Shown here: piece by piece, positions 1-7,364 of the stretch
Layout: every line of letters begins with the position of its first letter
How positions within the stretch are numbered: the first letter of the stretch is position 1
The notes under the pieces: model-generated
Database searches by the model: none
The model's input: the letters and a program-made list of their open reading frames with translations, nothing else
Told to the model about the DNA's origin: nothing
Program-made: the position numbers and the translations under genes
Source: Gammaproteobacteria bacterium
GTDB taxonomy: Bacteria > Pseudomonadota > Gammaproteobacteria > Pseudomonadales > Azotimanducaceae
DNA: 32,964 nt
Assembly (NCBI GenBank): GCA_009843635.1
Contig: VYDB01000011.1
Coordinates: 1-32,964 of the forward strand
Reading direction: 5' to 3'

Positions 1-68
1 GGAGCGCCCGCAAAACCCCGCCCCTAAAGACTCTCAGAACAGCGCAAGTGCCTCCTTCGGTTCGCGTT

Positions 69-91
69 GTAGTTTCGCTGCGCGAAACTAC
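69..91. other. Perfect hairpin downstream of the RiPP locus
   Basis: Nine-base arms GTAGTTTCG and CGAAACTAC flank a five-base loop. It lies about 40 bases past the stop of the oxygenase-like gene, so it could end or protect that transcript. No T-run follows on either strand, so it is not a canonical intrinsic terminator. Confidence 0.4.
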
Positions 92-132
92 TGCACGACC
101 GGGGGGACCGATCGGATCGGCGCAACGCGTCG

Positions 133-840
133 CTAACTCTTCACAAAATGACCTAGGTAGTGGCGGCTTTCGGACCGTTCGCTGGTTGGAGGTACGCAGG
201 CGTCGTGGACAAGACGCTCGGTGCTGCAGACGTAGGCGACGTTCGCCGCCTGAAGGATGCGCAAGCAAGGGATGCGCGGGGCACTCTGGAGGTAAAGGTC
301 CGCCACTTCGCTGGGGTGACGGCTTTTGGGTGACTCGATGCGCGCCGCCATTGCCTCGATCGGCACAGGGACCAGATAGAGATACCGCTCTCCAGGGCCT
401 CCGTTCACAACTATGCGGTTTCGGCTCTTCCAGCGAGCGGCCATATCGAGCCCGTCCCACGAATCGACGTGCAGCCCCAAGCGCAAGTTCGATTCATGAT
501 CCACCGTGATCGAAGGATGGTTCGCGTCGTCGATGGACGGGTCGAGAGCAACCACCGGCGACAGGCTGAGAAAGGGCTTGAACTCCAATGCCCTCTCCGA
601 CCTCAGGCCGCAATGAAAGAATGCGGCAAAGTTCAGTTCGTCTTCGATCGACAGTTCATCGAGCGAGCCGGTGTATTCAGTAACTTCAGATTCACTCAGC
701 TTGCGGAAGTCGATGGGCAGTTTGGCGCCGGATCGATAGTCAACGGCGTCCGGGTAATGCTCCTGTGCACAAACGAGCGTGTCGCTAAACGAAATCAGGT
801 CCCGAATATCTCCGAGCCTACCGTCAAAGAAGACTCTCAT
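133..840 (-). CDS. Putative 2OG-Fe(II) oxygenase, RiPP-modifying (YhhC-like)
   Basis: A 235-residue protein. The ATG at 838-840 lies two bases beyond the stop of the radical SAM gene, so the two are almost certainly co-translated. Residues 122-130 read GLHVDSWDG, giving an HxD pair (H124, D126) expected of the facial triad in 2-oxoglutarate/Fe(II) dioxygenases. H212 in a LVHD context is the best candidate for the distal histidine. The stretch RNRIVVNGG followed by RYLYLVP looks like beta strands of a double-stranded beta-helix. Cyclophane-forming radical SAM loci are known to carry a small 2OG oxygenase that further oxidises the peptide, and I infer this role from position and the HxD motif. 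The family call is tentative; a different DSBH fold protein is possible. Confidence 0.6.
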   Translation of the reverse strand: MRVFFDGRLGDIRDLISFSDTLVCAQEHYPDAVDYRSGAKLPIDFRKLSESEVTEYTGSLDELSIEDELNFAAFFHCGLRSERALEFKPFLSLSPVVALDPSIDDANHPSITVDHESNLRLGLHVDSWDGLDMAARWKSRNRIVVNGGPGERYLYLVPVPIEAMAARIESPKSRHPSEVADLYLQSAPRIPCLRILQAANVAYVCSTERLVHDACVPPTSERSESRHYLGHFVKS

Positions 841-842
841 TC

Positions 843-2024
843 TCAGATCAAGTCCGCTCCGATCTCTTCCAACGGCTCGCCGTGCAATGCCAGATACTTC
901 AATACATGGGTGTAGAAGTTGTCCAGGCCTTGGCAATAGACCGTCGGGTTGTCGAAGCCGTTGCTGCTGGCATAGCGGTGTACCGGTTGGCCACTGCCAC
1001 AGACGTCTCGCCAACAGCAATCCGAACATGAAGATGCGGGCGTTCCCTTGAACTTCTCGAAGTCATGAAACAAGGGGTCCTGAAGGATCTCCTCGAGGCT
1101 TGAACTCTTCAGGTCCCGGTACTCATAGCCACTCCAGTACTTCGTGGACCTCAAGGTGTCGTCCGGCCCCACTCCGCCATCGGACGACACGGTGATTAGC
1201 ATGTAGTCCGGATCGCTTCTGCCGCCAGCAAAGAGGAAGTTCCCCTGCCCGTAGATTCGCGCCAGGAAATGATCGATAAACCTGACGCTGACGGATTCAT
1301 CGTCATCCACCATCATGTCGAACACCTTGATCAGAAACGCTCCATAGGCTTGCGCGTCACCGGAAAAGTTGTCGTGATTGAGGTCAGGGAGCAAAAAGTC
1401 GAGGTGTTCCACCTTGAGGTCGTTTCGAAAGTGTGGGTAGATTTCCTTGGCGTCGAACTCCTCACCGATCACGGCCAAGACCGTTGGAGGCTGATGCAGG
1501 TGTTCCTGGCACAAGGCCAATCCTTGAACGGTCGCATGGTAGGAGGACCGGCCGCGATGATCGAGCCGATGGGCGTCGTTGTGCGCCTTTGCTCCGTCAA
1601 GGCTGATGCCCACCTGCACGTCATGTCTGTTGAAAATCTCTATCCACTCGCGATCAATCAGCATGCCGTTGGTCTGGATTGTCAAGGACAGGTCGAGCAC
1701 GTCCACCAGATTGGATTTGATCTCTTGGCATACCCGGTCGAAACGAGCTTTCGGCATCAATAGTGGCTCGCCGCCGTGCAGGTGAACGGCGATTCGCTCA
1801 AGCTTGCACGCCTCGGAAAACTCTCTCAGCCGCCGCACCACCAGCGCGATCGTGTCGTCGCCAATAAACGCCGCATGCTGCTGGTAGCTGTCGTCGCCAG
1901 CGTTGAAGAAGTAGCAATAGTCGCAGTTCAGGTTGCAGCGCTCGGTGATCTTGAGTATGACCTCCAGCGTCTGGAGCTGCTCGAAGCTCACCCTGTTTCG
2001 GTCACTGGCGATACGCACGGCCAT
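843..2024 (-). CDS. Radical SAM/SPASM peptide maturase, cyclophane-forming type
   Basis: A 393-residue protein. The CxxxCxxC motif binding the radical SAM 4Fe-4S cluster is at residues 30-37 (CNLNCDYC). The HLHGGEPLL segment is the usual GGEP motif near SAM. The C-terminal SPASM/twitch region has C333, C336, C342 and C364 in a DVCGSG...HRY...GFDNP.VYC pattern that closely resembles the FxsB, XyeB and GrrM maturases, which join an aromatic residue to a beta-carbon two residues on (three-residue cyclophane, or triceptide). It lies between a repeat-bearing precursor gene upstream and an HxD oxygenase-like gene downstream, all on one strand. The start has no clear Shine-Dalgarno. The exact bond made is inferred, not seen. 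Confidence 0.85.
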   Translation of the reverse strand: MAVRIASDRNRVSFEQLQTLEVILKITERCNLNCDYCYFFNAGDDSYQQHAAFIGDDTIALVVRRLREFSEACKLERIAVHLHGGEPLLMPKARFDRVCQEIKSNLVDVLDLSLTIQTNGMLIDREWIEIFNRHDVQVGISLDGAKAHNDAHRLDHRGRSSYHATVQGLALCQEHLHQPPTVLAVIGEEFDAKEIYPHFRNDLKVEHLDFLLPDLNHDNFSGDAQAYGAFLIKVFDMMVDDDESVSVRFIDHFLARIYGQGNFLFAGGRSDPDYMLITVSSDGGVGPDDTLRSTKYWSGYEYRDLKSSSLEEILQDPLFHDFEKFKGTPASSCSDCCWRDVCGSGQPVHRYASSNGFDNPTVYCQGLDNFYTHVLKYLALHGEPLEEIGADLI

Positions 2025-2067
2025 CAGGCGAAATTGGCACGGCCACGGTCGCCCATGAGAGGCGTGT

Positions 2068-2105
2068 AATGCCCTGAAGCCTTTGAAGCTTCAGGACAAG
2101 GCATT
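2068..2105. promoter_or_regulatory. Long hairpin between precursor and maturase genes
   Basis: The arms AATGCC/GGCATT and CTGAAGC/GCTTCAG nest around a seven-base loop with a five-base bulge on one side. It sits in the 96-base gap between precursor stop and maturase start. No T-run follows on the minus strand. In RiPP operons such structures can stabilise precursor mRNA or reduce read-through so that more peptide than enzyme is made; that role is inferred here. Confidence 0.5.
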
Positions 2106-2120
2106 AGAGCCCTAAAGCAG

Positions 2121-2369
2121 TCAGCTTCCCACCGCTGTGCGATCAACCACAGGCGGTGAGGAAACAAAGTTGCCGCCTACTCGGGGCGGTGCCGAAACGA
2201 AGTTGCCGCCGGCTTGAGGCGGTGCCGAAACGAAGTTACCGCCCGCCCCGGCAAACCCCGAAATCTTCCTTTGAAGATTCGGGCTGATCGCCTTGCCTGC
2301 TGCTTGCCGTTGGTCCTCCGTGGAGATTCCCAACTTCTCCCTGAGCCTGCGCACCCTACGATCTTCCAT
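2121..2369 (-). CDS. Multi-core RiPP precursor peptide with GGNFVS[A/S]PP repeats
   Basis: An 82-residue peptide. Residues 1-40 form a charged leader (MEDRRVRRLREKLGIS..). Residues 43-73 hold three 11-residue units: GGNFVSAPP-QA, GGNFVSAPP-RV and GGNFVSSPP-VV. A short tail DRTAVGS ends the peptide. Each unit has an F-x-S triplet, the same spacing as three-residue cyclophane motifs and reminiscent of the FXSXX-COOH peptides paired with FxsB. The radical SAM/SPASM gene follows 96 bases downstream. A GAGGTGG ribosome site lies just upstream of the ATG at 2367-2369. I infer that each F-V-S becomes a cross-link, giving three rings, and that the oxygenase adds a second modification. No secretion or protease gene is visible in the window. 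Confidence 0.75.
   Translation of the reverse strand: MEDRRVRRLREKLGISTEDQRQAAGKAISPNLQRKISGFAGAGGNFVSAPPQAGGNFVSAPPRVGGNFVSSPPVVDRTAVGS
2151..2243 (-). repeat. Three tandem 33-bp units encoding the core peptide repeats
   Basis: Three in-frame direct repeats with an 11-codon period make up the core region of the precursor. GGCGGTGCCGAAACGAAGTT (plus-strand reading) recurs almost unchanged. Differences are mostly at the two linker codons and a few third positions, so the repeats have been kept at protein level. Confidence 0.9.
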
Positions 2370-2400
2370 GAGCCACCTCGTGGTTTACCAGAATGAGTCG

Positions 2401-2430
2401 AACCTACACCCGTCATCGACGGGTTGTCAA
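2401..2430 (-). promoter_or_regulatory. Candidate promoter and operator for the RiPP locus
   Basis: Read on the minus strand, TTGACA (plus 2425-2430) is a perfect -35. The following 17 bases (plus 2408-2424) are exactly the palindrome ACCCGTC-GAT-GACGGGT. A weak -10 (GTAGGT or TAGGTT) follows. The precursor ATG lies about 32 bases further on. A perfect dyad filling the spacer is a typical repressor or MerR-like placement. The weak -10 lowers certainty. Confidence 0.45.
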
Positions 2431-2517
2431 TAGTCTTGCCCACTGCATGTTGCCAACACCCGCACTTGCGCCCAAATCGCAAACAGGCAACCATGAGCGT
2501 GAGGGCAGGAGAGACGC

Positions 2518-3348
2518 ATGTCTGAGGGCAATATCAGGCTCGGCATACAGATTCGGACCCAAGGTCCGCAATCGGATGCCGCCGTCATGGTGGCTTGCGC
2601 CGAAGCCGCTGAGCAGGCTGGGCTGGACGACATCGTGGTGGTGGACCACATCGCCATACCGCCGGATGACATCGAAGGTTCCGGCGGCCGCTATCTCGAC
2701 CCCTTGGGCGCACTGCTGTTCCTCGCCGCTAAAACCGGCCGCATTGGCCTTGGCACCGGTGTGCTGGTGCTGCCCTACCGGCCGATTCTGCCCACCGCCA
2801 AGGTGATCGCGACGCTGCAGGAATTGTCTGGATGCCGTCTGCGCCTCGGCGTCGGAGTCGGTTGGATGCCAGCGCAATTCAACGCCTTGGGCGTCCCGCG
2901 CAACCGGAGGGGGCGGTTGTTCAACGAGGGGCTTGAATTCCTAAATCGTGCCTTCGCCAGCGACCGGGTCACCGAAAACGGCCAGGACTTCATGTTCCTG
3001 CCGCGCCCAATGCGTCCGCCCCTGCTCATTGGCGGCACGCTCCCATACGCGTTCAACCGAGCGGTGGCCCATGGTGACGGCTGGCTTCCCATGGGCGGAC
3101 GGCGCCCAGAGAAGTTCGCCGCACCGGTCCAGGAACTGCGCCAGCGCTTCGCCGATGCGGGCAAGGGCGAGCCGGAAATCGCCGTTTTCACCCGGCTGCC
3201 CTTCGAGAACCCTAGCGAACTCGCGCAACGCCTGGCCGACTGGGCGGGCATCGGCGCAACCGCGGTGATTCACGGCGGGGTGCGCTATGCCGACGCCGCC
3301 GAATTCAACGACGCGGCGGTCGCTCTCTCAGAAGCTCGCAACGGGTAG
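2518..3348 (+). CDS. LLM class flavin/F420-dependent oxidoreductase
   Basis: A 276-residue luciferase-like monooxygenase fold protein. Family marks are an N-terminal first strand LGIQIRT, the segment VVVDHIAIPPD near residue 45, IGLGTGVLVLPYRPI around residues 80-95, and RLRLGVGVGWMPAQFNALG, the conserved GxGxGW element that holds the flavin or deazaflavin. It matches the short TIGR03619-like subgroup of probable F420-dependent oxidoreductases. AGGAG precedes the ATG by a normal distance. It is transcribed divergently from the RiPP locus and convergently with a second LLM gene. The substrate is unknown. Confidence 0.85.
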   Translation: MSEGNIRLGIQIRTQGPQSDAAVMVACAEAAEQAGLDDIVVVDHIAIPPDDIEGSGGRYLDPLGALLFLAAKTGRIGLGTGVLVLPYRPILPTAKVIATLQELSGCRLRLGVGVGWMPAQFNALGVPRNRRGRLFNEGLEFLNRAFASDRVTENGQDFMFLPRPMRPPLLIGGTLPYAFNRAVAHGDGWLPMGGRRPEKFAAPVQELRQRFADAGKGEPEIAVFTRLPFENPSELAQRLADWAGIGATAVIHGGVRYADAAEFNDAAVALSEARNG

Positions 3349-3380
3349 CAATATCGCAGGTCCCTTCCGCTAGCCCAATC

Positions 3381-3465
3381 GAGGGCGGGACGCCCTCGCT
3401 CCGAGGAATCCCGCTCCGGAGCGAGGGGCTAGCGCCGTAACTTCACGCGAGGGGTTCGCCCCTAC
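3381..3465. repeat. Palindromic intergenic cluster between convergent genes
   Basis: Three stem-loops sit in the 120-base convergent gap: GAGGGCG-GGA-CGCCCTC at 3381-3397, CCCTCGCTCCG (3393-3403) paired with CGGAGCGAGGG (3417-3427), and AGGGG-TTCG-CCCCT near 3450-3463. The first two share a strand, so they are mutually exclusive. This looks like a REP/BIME-type unit or bidirectional terminator serving both LLM genes. Copies elsewhere cannot be checked here. Confidence 0.5.
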
Positions 3466-3468
3466 AGG

Positions 3469-4491
3469 CTACAGCGCAATCTCCGCCACGGCTTCAATGG
3501 ATTCTGGGCTGCCGGAAAACACCAATCCGGTGGCCCTGCTGTCACGCCAAGCATCGAGGCGGTCGCGGACGCGCTCCTTGGGGCCGACCAACGCGACGGC
3601 GTCGATCAGGTCGTCGGGCACGGCGGCCATGGCCTCGTTGCGCTGACCGCCCAAGTAGAGATCCTGAATCTCCTTGGCGGCATCCGGCCAGCCTTGGCGG
3701 CTGACCAGGTTGTTGTAGAAGTTCTTGGAACGGGCGCCCATGCCGCCGACGTAGAGGGCCAGTTGGGGCCGCAGCTTGTCCCGGCAGGCTTGCAGGTCGT
3801 CGCCGACGATCACGTTGACCTGGGGCTGAACATCGAAATCAGCCCAGCCCTTCTCCCCTTCCGCCTTGGCGAAGCCGGACTCGATGTCAGCCGCAAAGCC
3901 GTCCAAACCCTCCGGCGTGACCCACAGGGGAATCACCCCGTCGGCCACCTGTGCAGCCGTCGCCACGCCCCTCGGCGAAATCGCCGCCGTGTAGATGGGA
4001 ATGTCCGGGCGCCCGTGGAGGATGCTGCGCAGCGGCTTGCCCAAGCCCGATGCGCCCTCGCCGGTGTACGGAATCTGGTAGCACTCGCCCTGAAACGCGA
4101 CCCGATCCTGGCGGGCGAAAATTTGGCGCATGATGGCAATGTACTCCCGGGTGCGGGTGAGCGGCTTGCCGTAGGGCTGGCCATGCCAGCCCTCGATCAC
4201 CTGCGGTCCGGAAGGTCCCAAGCCCACGATCATCCGCCCCCCGGAGAGCTTGTCCACGGTCATCGCCTGCATGGCCGCCATAGCCGGGGTGCGGGCGGAC
4301 ATCTGCATGATCGAGGTGCCGAGCTTAATGCGGCTAGTGTGGCCAGCCACGTAAGCCAAGGGCGTGATGGCGTCCGAACCCCAGGCCTCCCCCGCCCAAA
4401 GCGAGTCGAACCCAGCCGCCTCAACTCGCTGAATGGCTTCCAAATCGATCTGCACTTGCGGGCCGATGCCCAGCGCGACTCCAAACTTCAT
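3469..4491 (-). CDS. LLM class F420-dependent oxidoreductase
   Basis: A 340-residue protein beginning MKFGVALGIGPQ. The N-terminal half carries the LLM pattern: AAGFDSLWAGEAWGSDA (residues ~25-41), IKLGTSIMQMSARTPAMAAM, and LSGGRMIVGLGPSGPQVIEGWHGQPYGKPL, which matches the F420-binding region of the Rv3520c-like subgroup. The C-terminal half holds a KERVRDRLDAWRDSRATGLVFSG segment typical of the last helices. Length is normal. AAGAGG lies upstream of the ATG. A perfect Fnr-type palindrome stands about 60 bases upstream. Substrate unknown. Confidence 0.85.
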   Translation of the reverse strand: MKFGVALGIGPQVQIDLEAIQRVEAAGFDSLWAGEAWGSDAITPLAYVAGHTSRIKLGTSIMQMSARTPAMAAMQAMTVDKLSGGRMIVGLGPSGPQVIEGWHGQPYGKPLTRTREYIAIMRQIFARQDRVAFQGECYQIPYTGEGASGLGKPLRSILHGRPDIPIYTAAISPRGVATAAQVADGVIPLWVTPEGLDGFAADIESGFAKAEGEKGWADFDVQPQVNVIVGDDLQACRDKLRPQLALYVGGMGARSKNFYNNLVSRQGWPDAAKEIQDLYLGGQRNEAMAAVPDDLIDAVALVGPKERVRDRLDAWRDSRATGLVFSGSPESIEAVAEIAL

Positions 4492-4548
4492 ACGGTGTGC
4501 CTCTTGCTTGCTTAGTTTAGTCAGTTTCTATATATGGCAATCAACCCA

Positions 4549-4562
4549 TTGATTTATATCAA
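4549..4562. promoter_or_regulatory. Candidate Fnr/Anr box
   Basis: TTGAT-TTAT-ATCAA is a perfect match to the TTGAT-N4-ATCAA consensus of the Fnr/Anr oxygen-sensing regulators. Its centre is about 64 bases from the ATG of the LLM oxidoreductase ending at 4491. A TATATA-like stretch lies between, but no clean -10 can be fixed. Confidence 0.45.
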
Positions 4563-4593
4563 ATCAGTACTGGAGTTCTAAGGTCTCAATGGG

Positions 4594-7329
4594 TTAATGC
4601 CCGCGCAAGTTAACAGAATCCGCAACCACCTGATACGCCTGCTGTCCGAGCCGCTCGAACTCAGCAGCAAAACGCGACCCTGCCTGTCGTTGCGCAGTGC
4701 GGGCCTCCTCAAGGCGTTCAACGAGACGCTGCTGCTCCTCCCGGCTGGGAAAGGCGATGCGTATGGCTTCGAAGTCCCCTGTCTGCGCCCGTCTTCGATT
4801 GCTGTGTCCGGTGGTAATCGCCCGGAACGCACGCTGATAGTGGGGTGTGCGCAGCAAGTAAGCCAGAAAGCGTGGGTCAAGGCGACCATCGGTCACCTGA
4901 TAGATCGGGAATTCGCTGGTGACCAAAGCGCCATCAAAGGGTTCGGTGACAACGGCGATGCAGCCCTTCCATAGGTCGATGGAGGAATACACCAAATCGC
5001 CGCTGCGCGCCGAATGCCAACGGGACGGACTGCCGTCGAAATACATCCCCAGCCATTGCGGTGGGTTACGTCCTTTGCCTGCTTCTCGAGGGCGAATTTC
5101 GCCGTTCTGGCCGAGGGTCATCACCACAAACTCCTGATCGGGCGTTTCCTCCGGCCTGACCCGGCTATCCCGCCGCCGCATGAGATCACCAAGCCGATCG
5201 GAATTCCAACCGTCCGGTACGCCACTTTCTTCGCCCAGCTTGAAGAGAAAGTACTTTGGATCCAAACGGTTGCTCTCATGAGCCGACCAAAGGTCTTCGA
5301 AGGGCAGCGTGGCGCAGTGGGGATTGGTTACTCCCTCATATTCCGCGCCGCTGGCCAAGAAGCGCCGATACTCGCCAAGAATTGAACCTGCTTGATCGTT
5401 CGCAAGCATCCCGTTCGCCGCGGGCAGATACAAGTCGTTTTGTTCGGTAGCCGCACCAGTGGGCAGGTAGCCCACATGATCAGCCTCGGCCAAAAACGTA
5501 CGATGCTGCAGTATTGTCCAAGCATCAGCAATGGCTTGAGTCCGGTCTCGCCCTTCCGCCAGCGCCTCGTTGCGCACCTCCTTGAACTGGTTGGCCTCCG
5601 CTTCAACAAACTTGCGGAAAACAAGCACTGAAGTCTTGTTCTGGGCTCCCGACGTATGAAAGGCATGATCGGGGAGCGAGATGACCGCCTCAACGAATCC
5701 GTTTTCCGCCAGCAGCGCTCTGGCTTGGGGACAGTTCGATCCCTCACCCTGATTGTTGAGCAAGCCATCGGGCAGGATGAAGCCTAGGCGCCCACCTGGC
5801 GCCAACAGTTGGATCGACCGTTCAAGGATGACGTGCTCTGAGGGCACTTTTTGACGATCCCGAGCTATTTCAAAAGCTTCAAGAACGTTGGCCCCCAAAA
5901 GGTCCGGATCGCCAGCAGCCACTGAGTCCCCAAATGGCGGATTGCCGACAATGCAGTCGAAACCTCCCCCTCGCGCTGGATTTTCCGCCGACGCCAAAGC
6001 GAGACTCAGCCTGGCGTTGGCAAACTCAGTGTCCAAGCAGGAACGGTCACCTTCGACGTTCGTGTGCCCGTCTTGGTGCAGGAGCAGATTGATCTTGCAG
6101 ATGCGAGCGAGCGTAGCGTGAATTTCGATGCCGAACAGTCGATTGGCCGCAAAGTCGGATTTCGTTCGCACGAGCTGGGCTTGACCCTGATACGCTGCAT
6201 CAATGCGCCCCCACACCTGCAGCAGTGTCTCAAGCAGGAAGCCGCCGCTGCCCGCGGTCGGGTCGAGCACGTAGTGGCCCTCGTGGATGTTCAACAAGGC
6301 CACGATGAACCGCGCCAGCGGTCGCATGGTGAAGTACTGACCGAGTTCACCCCGGAAAATGGCGCCGAAAAACCCTTCAAACGCCGCCCCGATGACATCA
6401 ACATCGGTATTGGAAAAGCTGACTTGGTCCAATGTGCGGACCACGTCAACTATTTTGTCCGGCGGAAGACCAATTTCCGCCCCCGGCGGAAAGACGGCCG
6501 GGTCGCGGCGGACTGCTTCGGCGAAAAGTTGGCGAATGCGCGCTGCTACTGCTTCGGGCTTTTCGCGCACACCGACTTGGAACCGCCGCGGCTGGCCATT
6601 GGGCGTGTGACGCTCATCAGCAATTTTGGCAAACAGCAGCTTGCTCCACTCATCAAAGGCTGTGAGGGGATCCCGCTTTCCGCCCGACCATATGGCGGAG
6701 TGCGCCTGCCGAATGATCATGCCAACCCGCGAACGATCTACAACCGGCGCTATGTCCGTTTCGCCCCCAGCCACTAAAGCGAAAGCGGGTGCCTCGCCAT
6801 AGCAATGGGGTGCGGCATCTCGACTTCCGAGGACGTTCAGCACACGCTCCCCGGACGGAAATCCCGCCAAGTCAAAGAGCCTGCTGGTGTCATACTGGTC
6901 GTAAAGAACGTAAGCGCTCCGGAAACTGCCACCGTAGCCGAAAGCCTGCTCAATGGCTTGGCGCTCGACTGCATCCGTTGAACCAACGGGCTTGCACTCG
7001 ACCACCAAATAGGGGTCGCGATGCTCGTCATCCCTGAAGACCACGACATCCGCTCGGTCGCCGCCAGTTCTCGACGGCACCGTTACTTCAGTGCCAACCC
7101 GCTTAGCTGGATAGTCCCTTGCCACAACCAGAAAGGCGATCGTTCTCGCCCGCACCCACTCCTCGGGATTCCCCCAGTCGTAAGTCTTCGACGACCCGAT
7201 GTGATAGGTCACCGATTGCCCTTCAATCCCAACGACATTTCGCGCAATTGCCTCGATCAGGTGAGGATCACGGAGTGCGGCTTCAGCGGTGTCGGGCTTT
7301 GTGGCTGGCCGCATATTGGGTGAAGCCAT
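4594..7329 (-). CDS. Fused nuclease-N6 methylase-specificity protein (single-chain R-M)
   Basis: A 911-residue protein with three parts. Residues ~20-160 resemble the HsdR N-terminal nuclease domain, with D94 (GGDRADVVVF) and E111-C-K113 (YLVVECK) forming a PD-(D/E)xK site. Residues ~300-620 are an N6-adenine methyltransferase: GQYFTMRPLARF, SAM motif DPTAGSGG (356-363), IEIH (401-404) and catalytic NPPF (463-466). Residues ~705-905 look like one HsdS target-recognition domain, including SGDLVYSSI, FLAYLLRTPHY and a C-terminal helix. Cleavage, methylation and site choice in one chain is type IIG-like architecture with type I-like modules. It stands alone between metabolic genes. The start ATG lies 12 bases after a TATAAT, so the mRNA may be nearly leaderless. 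Confidence 0.85.
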   Translation of the reverse strand: MASPNMRPATKPDTAEAALRDPHLIEAIARNVVGIEGQSVTYHIGSSKTYDWGNPEEWVRARTIAFLVVARDYPAKRVGTEVTVPSRTGGDRADVVVFRDDEHRDPYLVVECKPVGSTDAVERQAIEQAFGYGGSFRSAYVLYDQYDTSRLFDLAGFPSGERVLNVLGSRDAAPHCYGEAPAFALVAGGETDIAPVVDRSRVGMIIRQAHSAIWSGGKRDPLTAFDEWSKLLFAKIADERHTPNGQPRRFQVGVREKPEAVAARIRQLFAEAVRRDPAVFPPGAEIGLPPDKIVDVVRTLDQVSFSNTDVDVIGAAFEGFFGAIFRGELGQYFTMRPLARFIVALLNIHEGHYVLDPTAGSGGFLLETLLQVWGRIDAAYQGQAQLVRTKSDFAANRLFGIEIHATLARICKINLLLHQDGHTNVEGDRSCLDTEFANARLSLALASAENPARGGGFDCIVGNPPFGDSVAAGDPDLLGANVLEAFEIARDRQKVPSEHVILERSIQLLAPGGRLGFILPDGLLNNQGEGSNCPQARALLAENGFVEAVISLPDHAFHTSGAQNKTSVLVFRKFVEAEANQFKEVRNEALAEGRDRTQAIADAWTILQHRTFLAEADHVGYLPTGAATEQNDLYLPAANGMLANDQAGSILGEYRRFLASGAEYEGVTNPHCATLPFEDLWSAHESNRLDPKYFLFKLGEESGVPDGWNSDRLGDLMRRRDSRVRPEETPDQEFVVMTLGQNGEIRPREAGKGRNPPQWLGMYFDGSPSRWHSARSGDLVYSSIDLWKGCIAVVTEPFDGALVTSEFPIYQVTDGRLDPRFLAYLLRTPHYQRAFRAITTGHSNRRRAQTGDFEAIRIAFPSREEQQRLVERLEEARTAQRQAGSRFAAEFERLGQQAYQVVADSVNLRGH

Positions 7330-7341
7330 CAGCTAATGTCC

Positions 7342-7347
7342 ATTATA
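7342..7347 (-). promoter_or_regulatory. TATAAT -10 element for the R-M gene
   Basis: A consensus TATAAT on the minus strand ends 12 bases before the ATG at 7327-7329. No ribosome site is visible between them, so transcription would start only about 5 bases before the ATG. The -35 is poor and overlaps the LexA-like box. Confidence 0.45.
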
Positions 7348-7364
7348 GGGGAACCAAGCATCGA

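Noticed and set aside
69-91. Intrinsic terminator for the RiPP locus
   Set aside because: The hairpin is perfect but is not followed by a T-run on the minus strand, so it is listed only as a hairpin.
2151-2243. Short regularly spaced repeats resembling a CRISPR array
   Set aside because: The 33-bp units are directly adjacent, in frame, and encode a conserved peptide motif; there are no variable spacers or cas genes.
2177-2494. A 105-codon ORF overlapping the RiPP precursor in another frame
   Set aside because: It lacks a ribosome site. The alternative frame has the leader, repeats and Shine-Dalgarno expected of a precursor.
4594-7329. Complete type I system or BREX/DISARM methylase
   Set aside because: No separate helicase-type HsdR, HsdS or BREX/DISARM partner genes adjoin it; all three functions sit in one chain.
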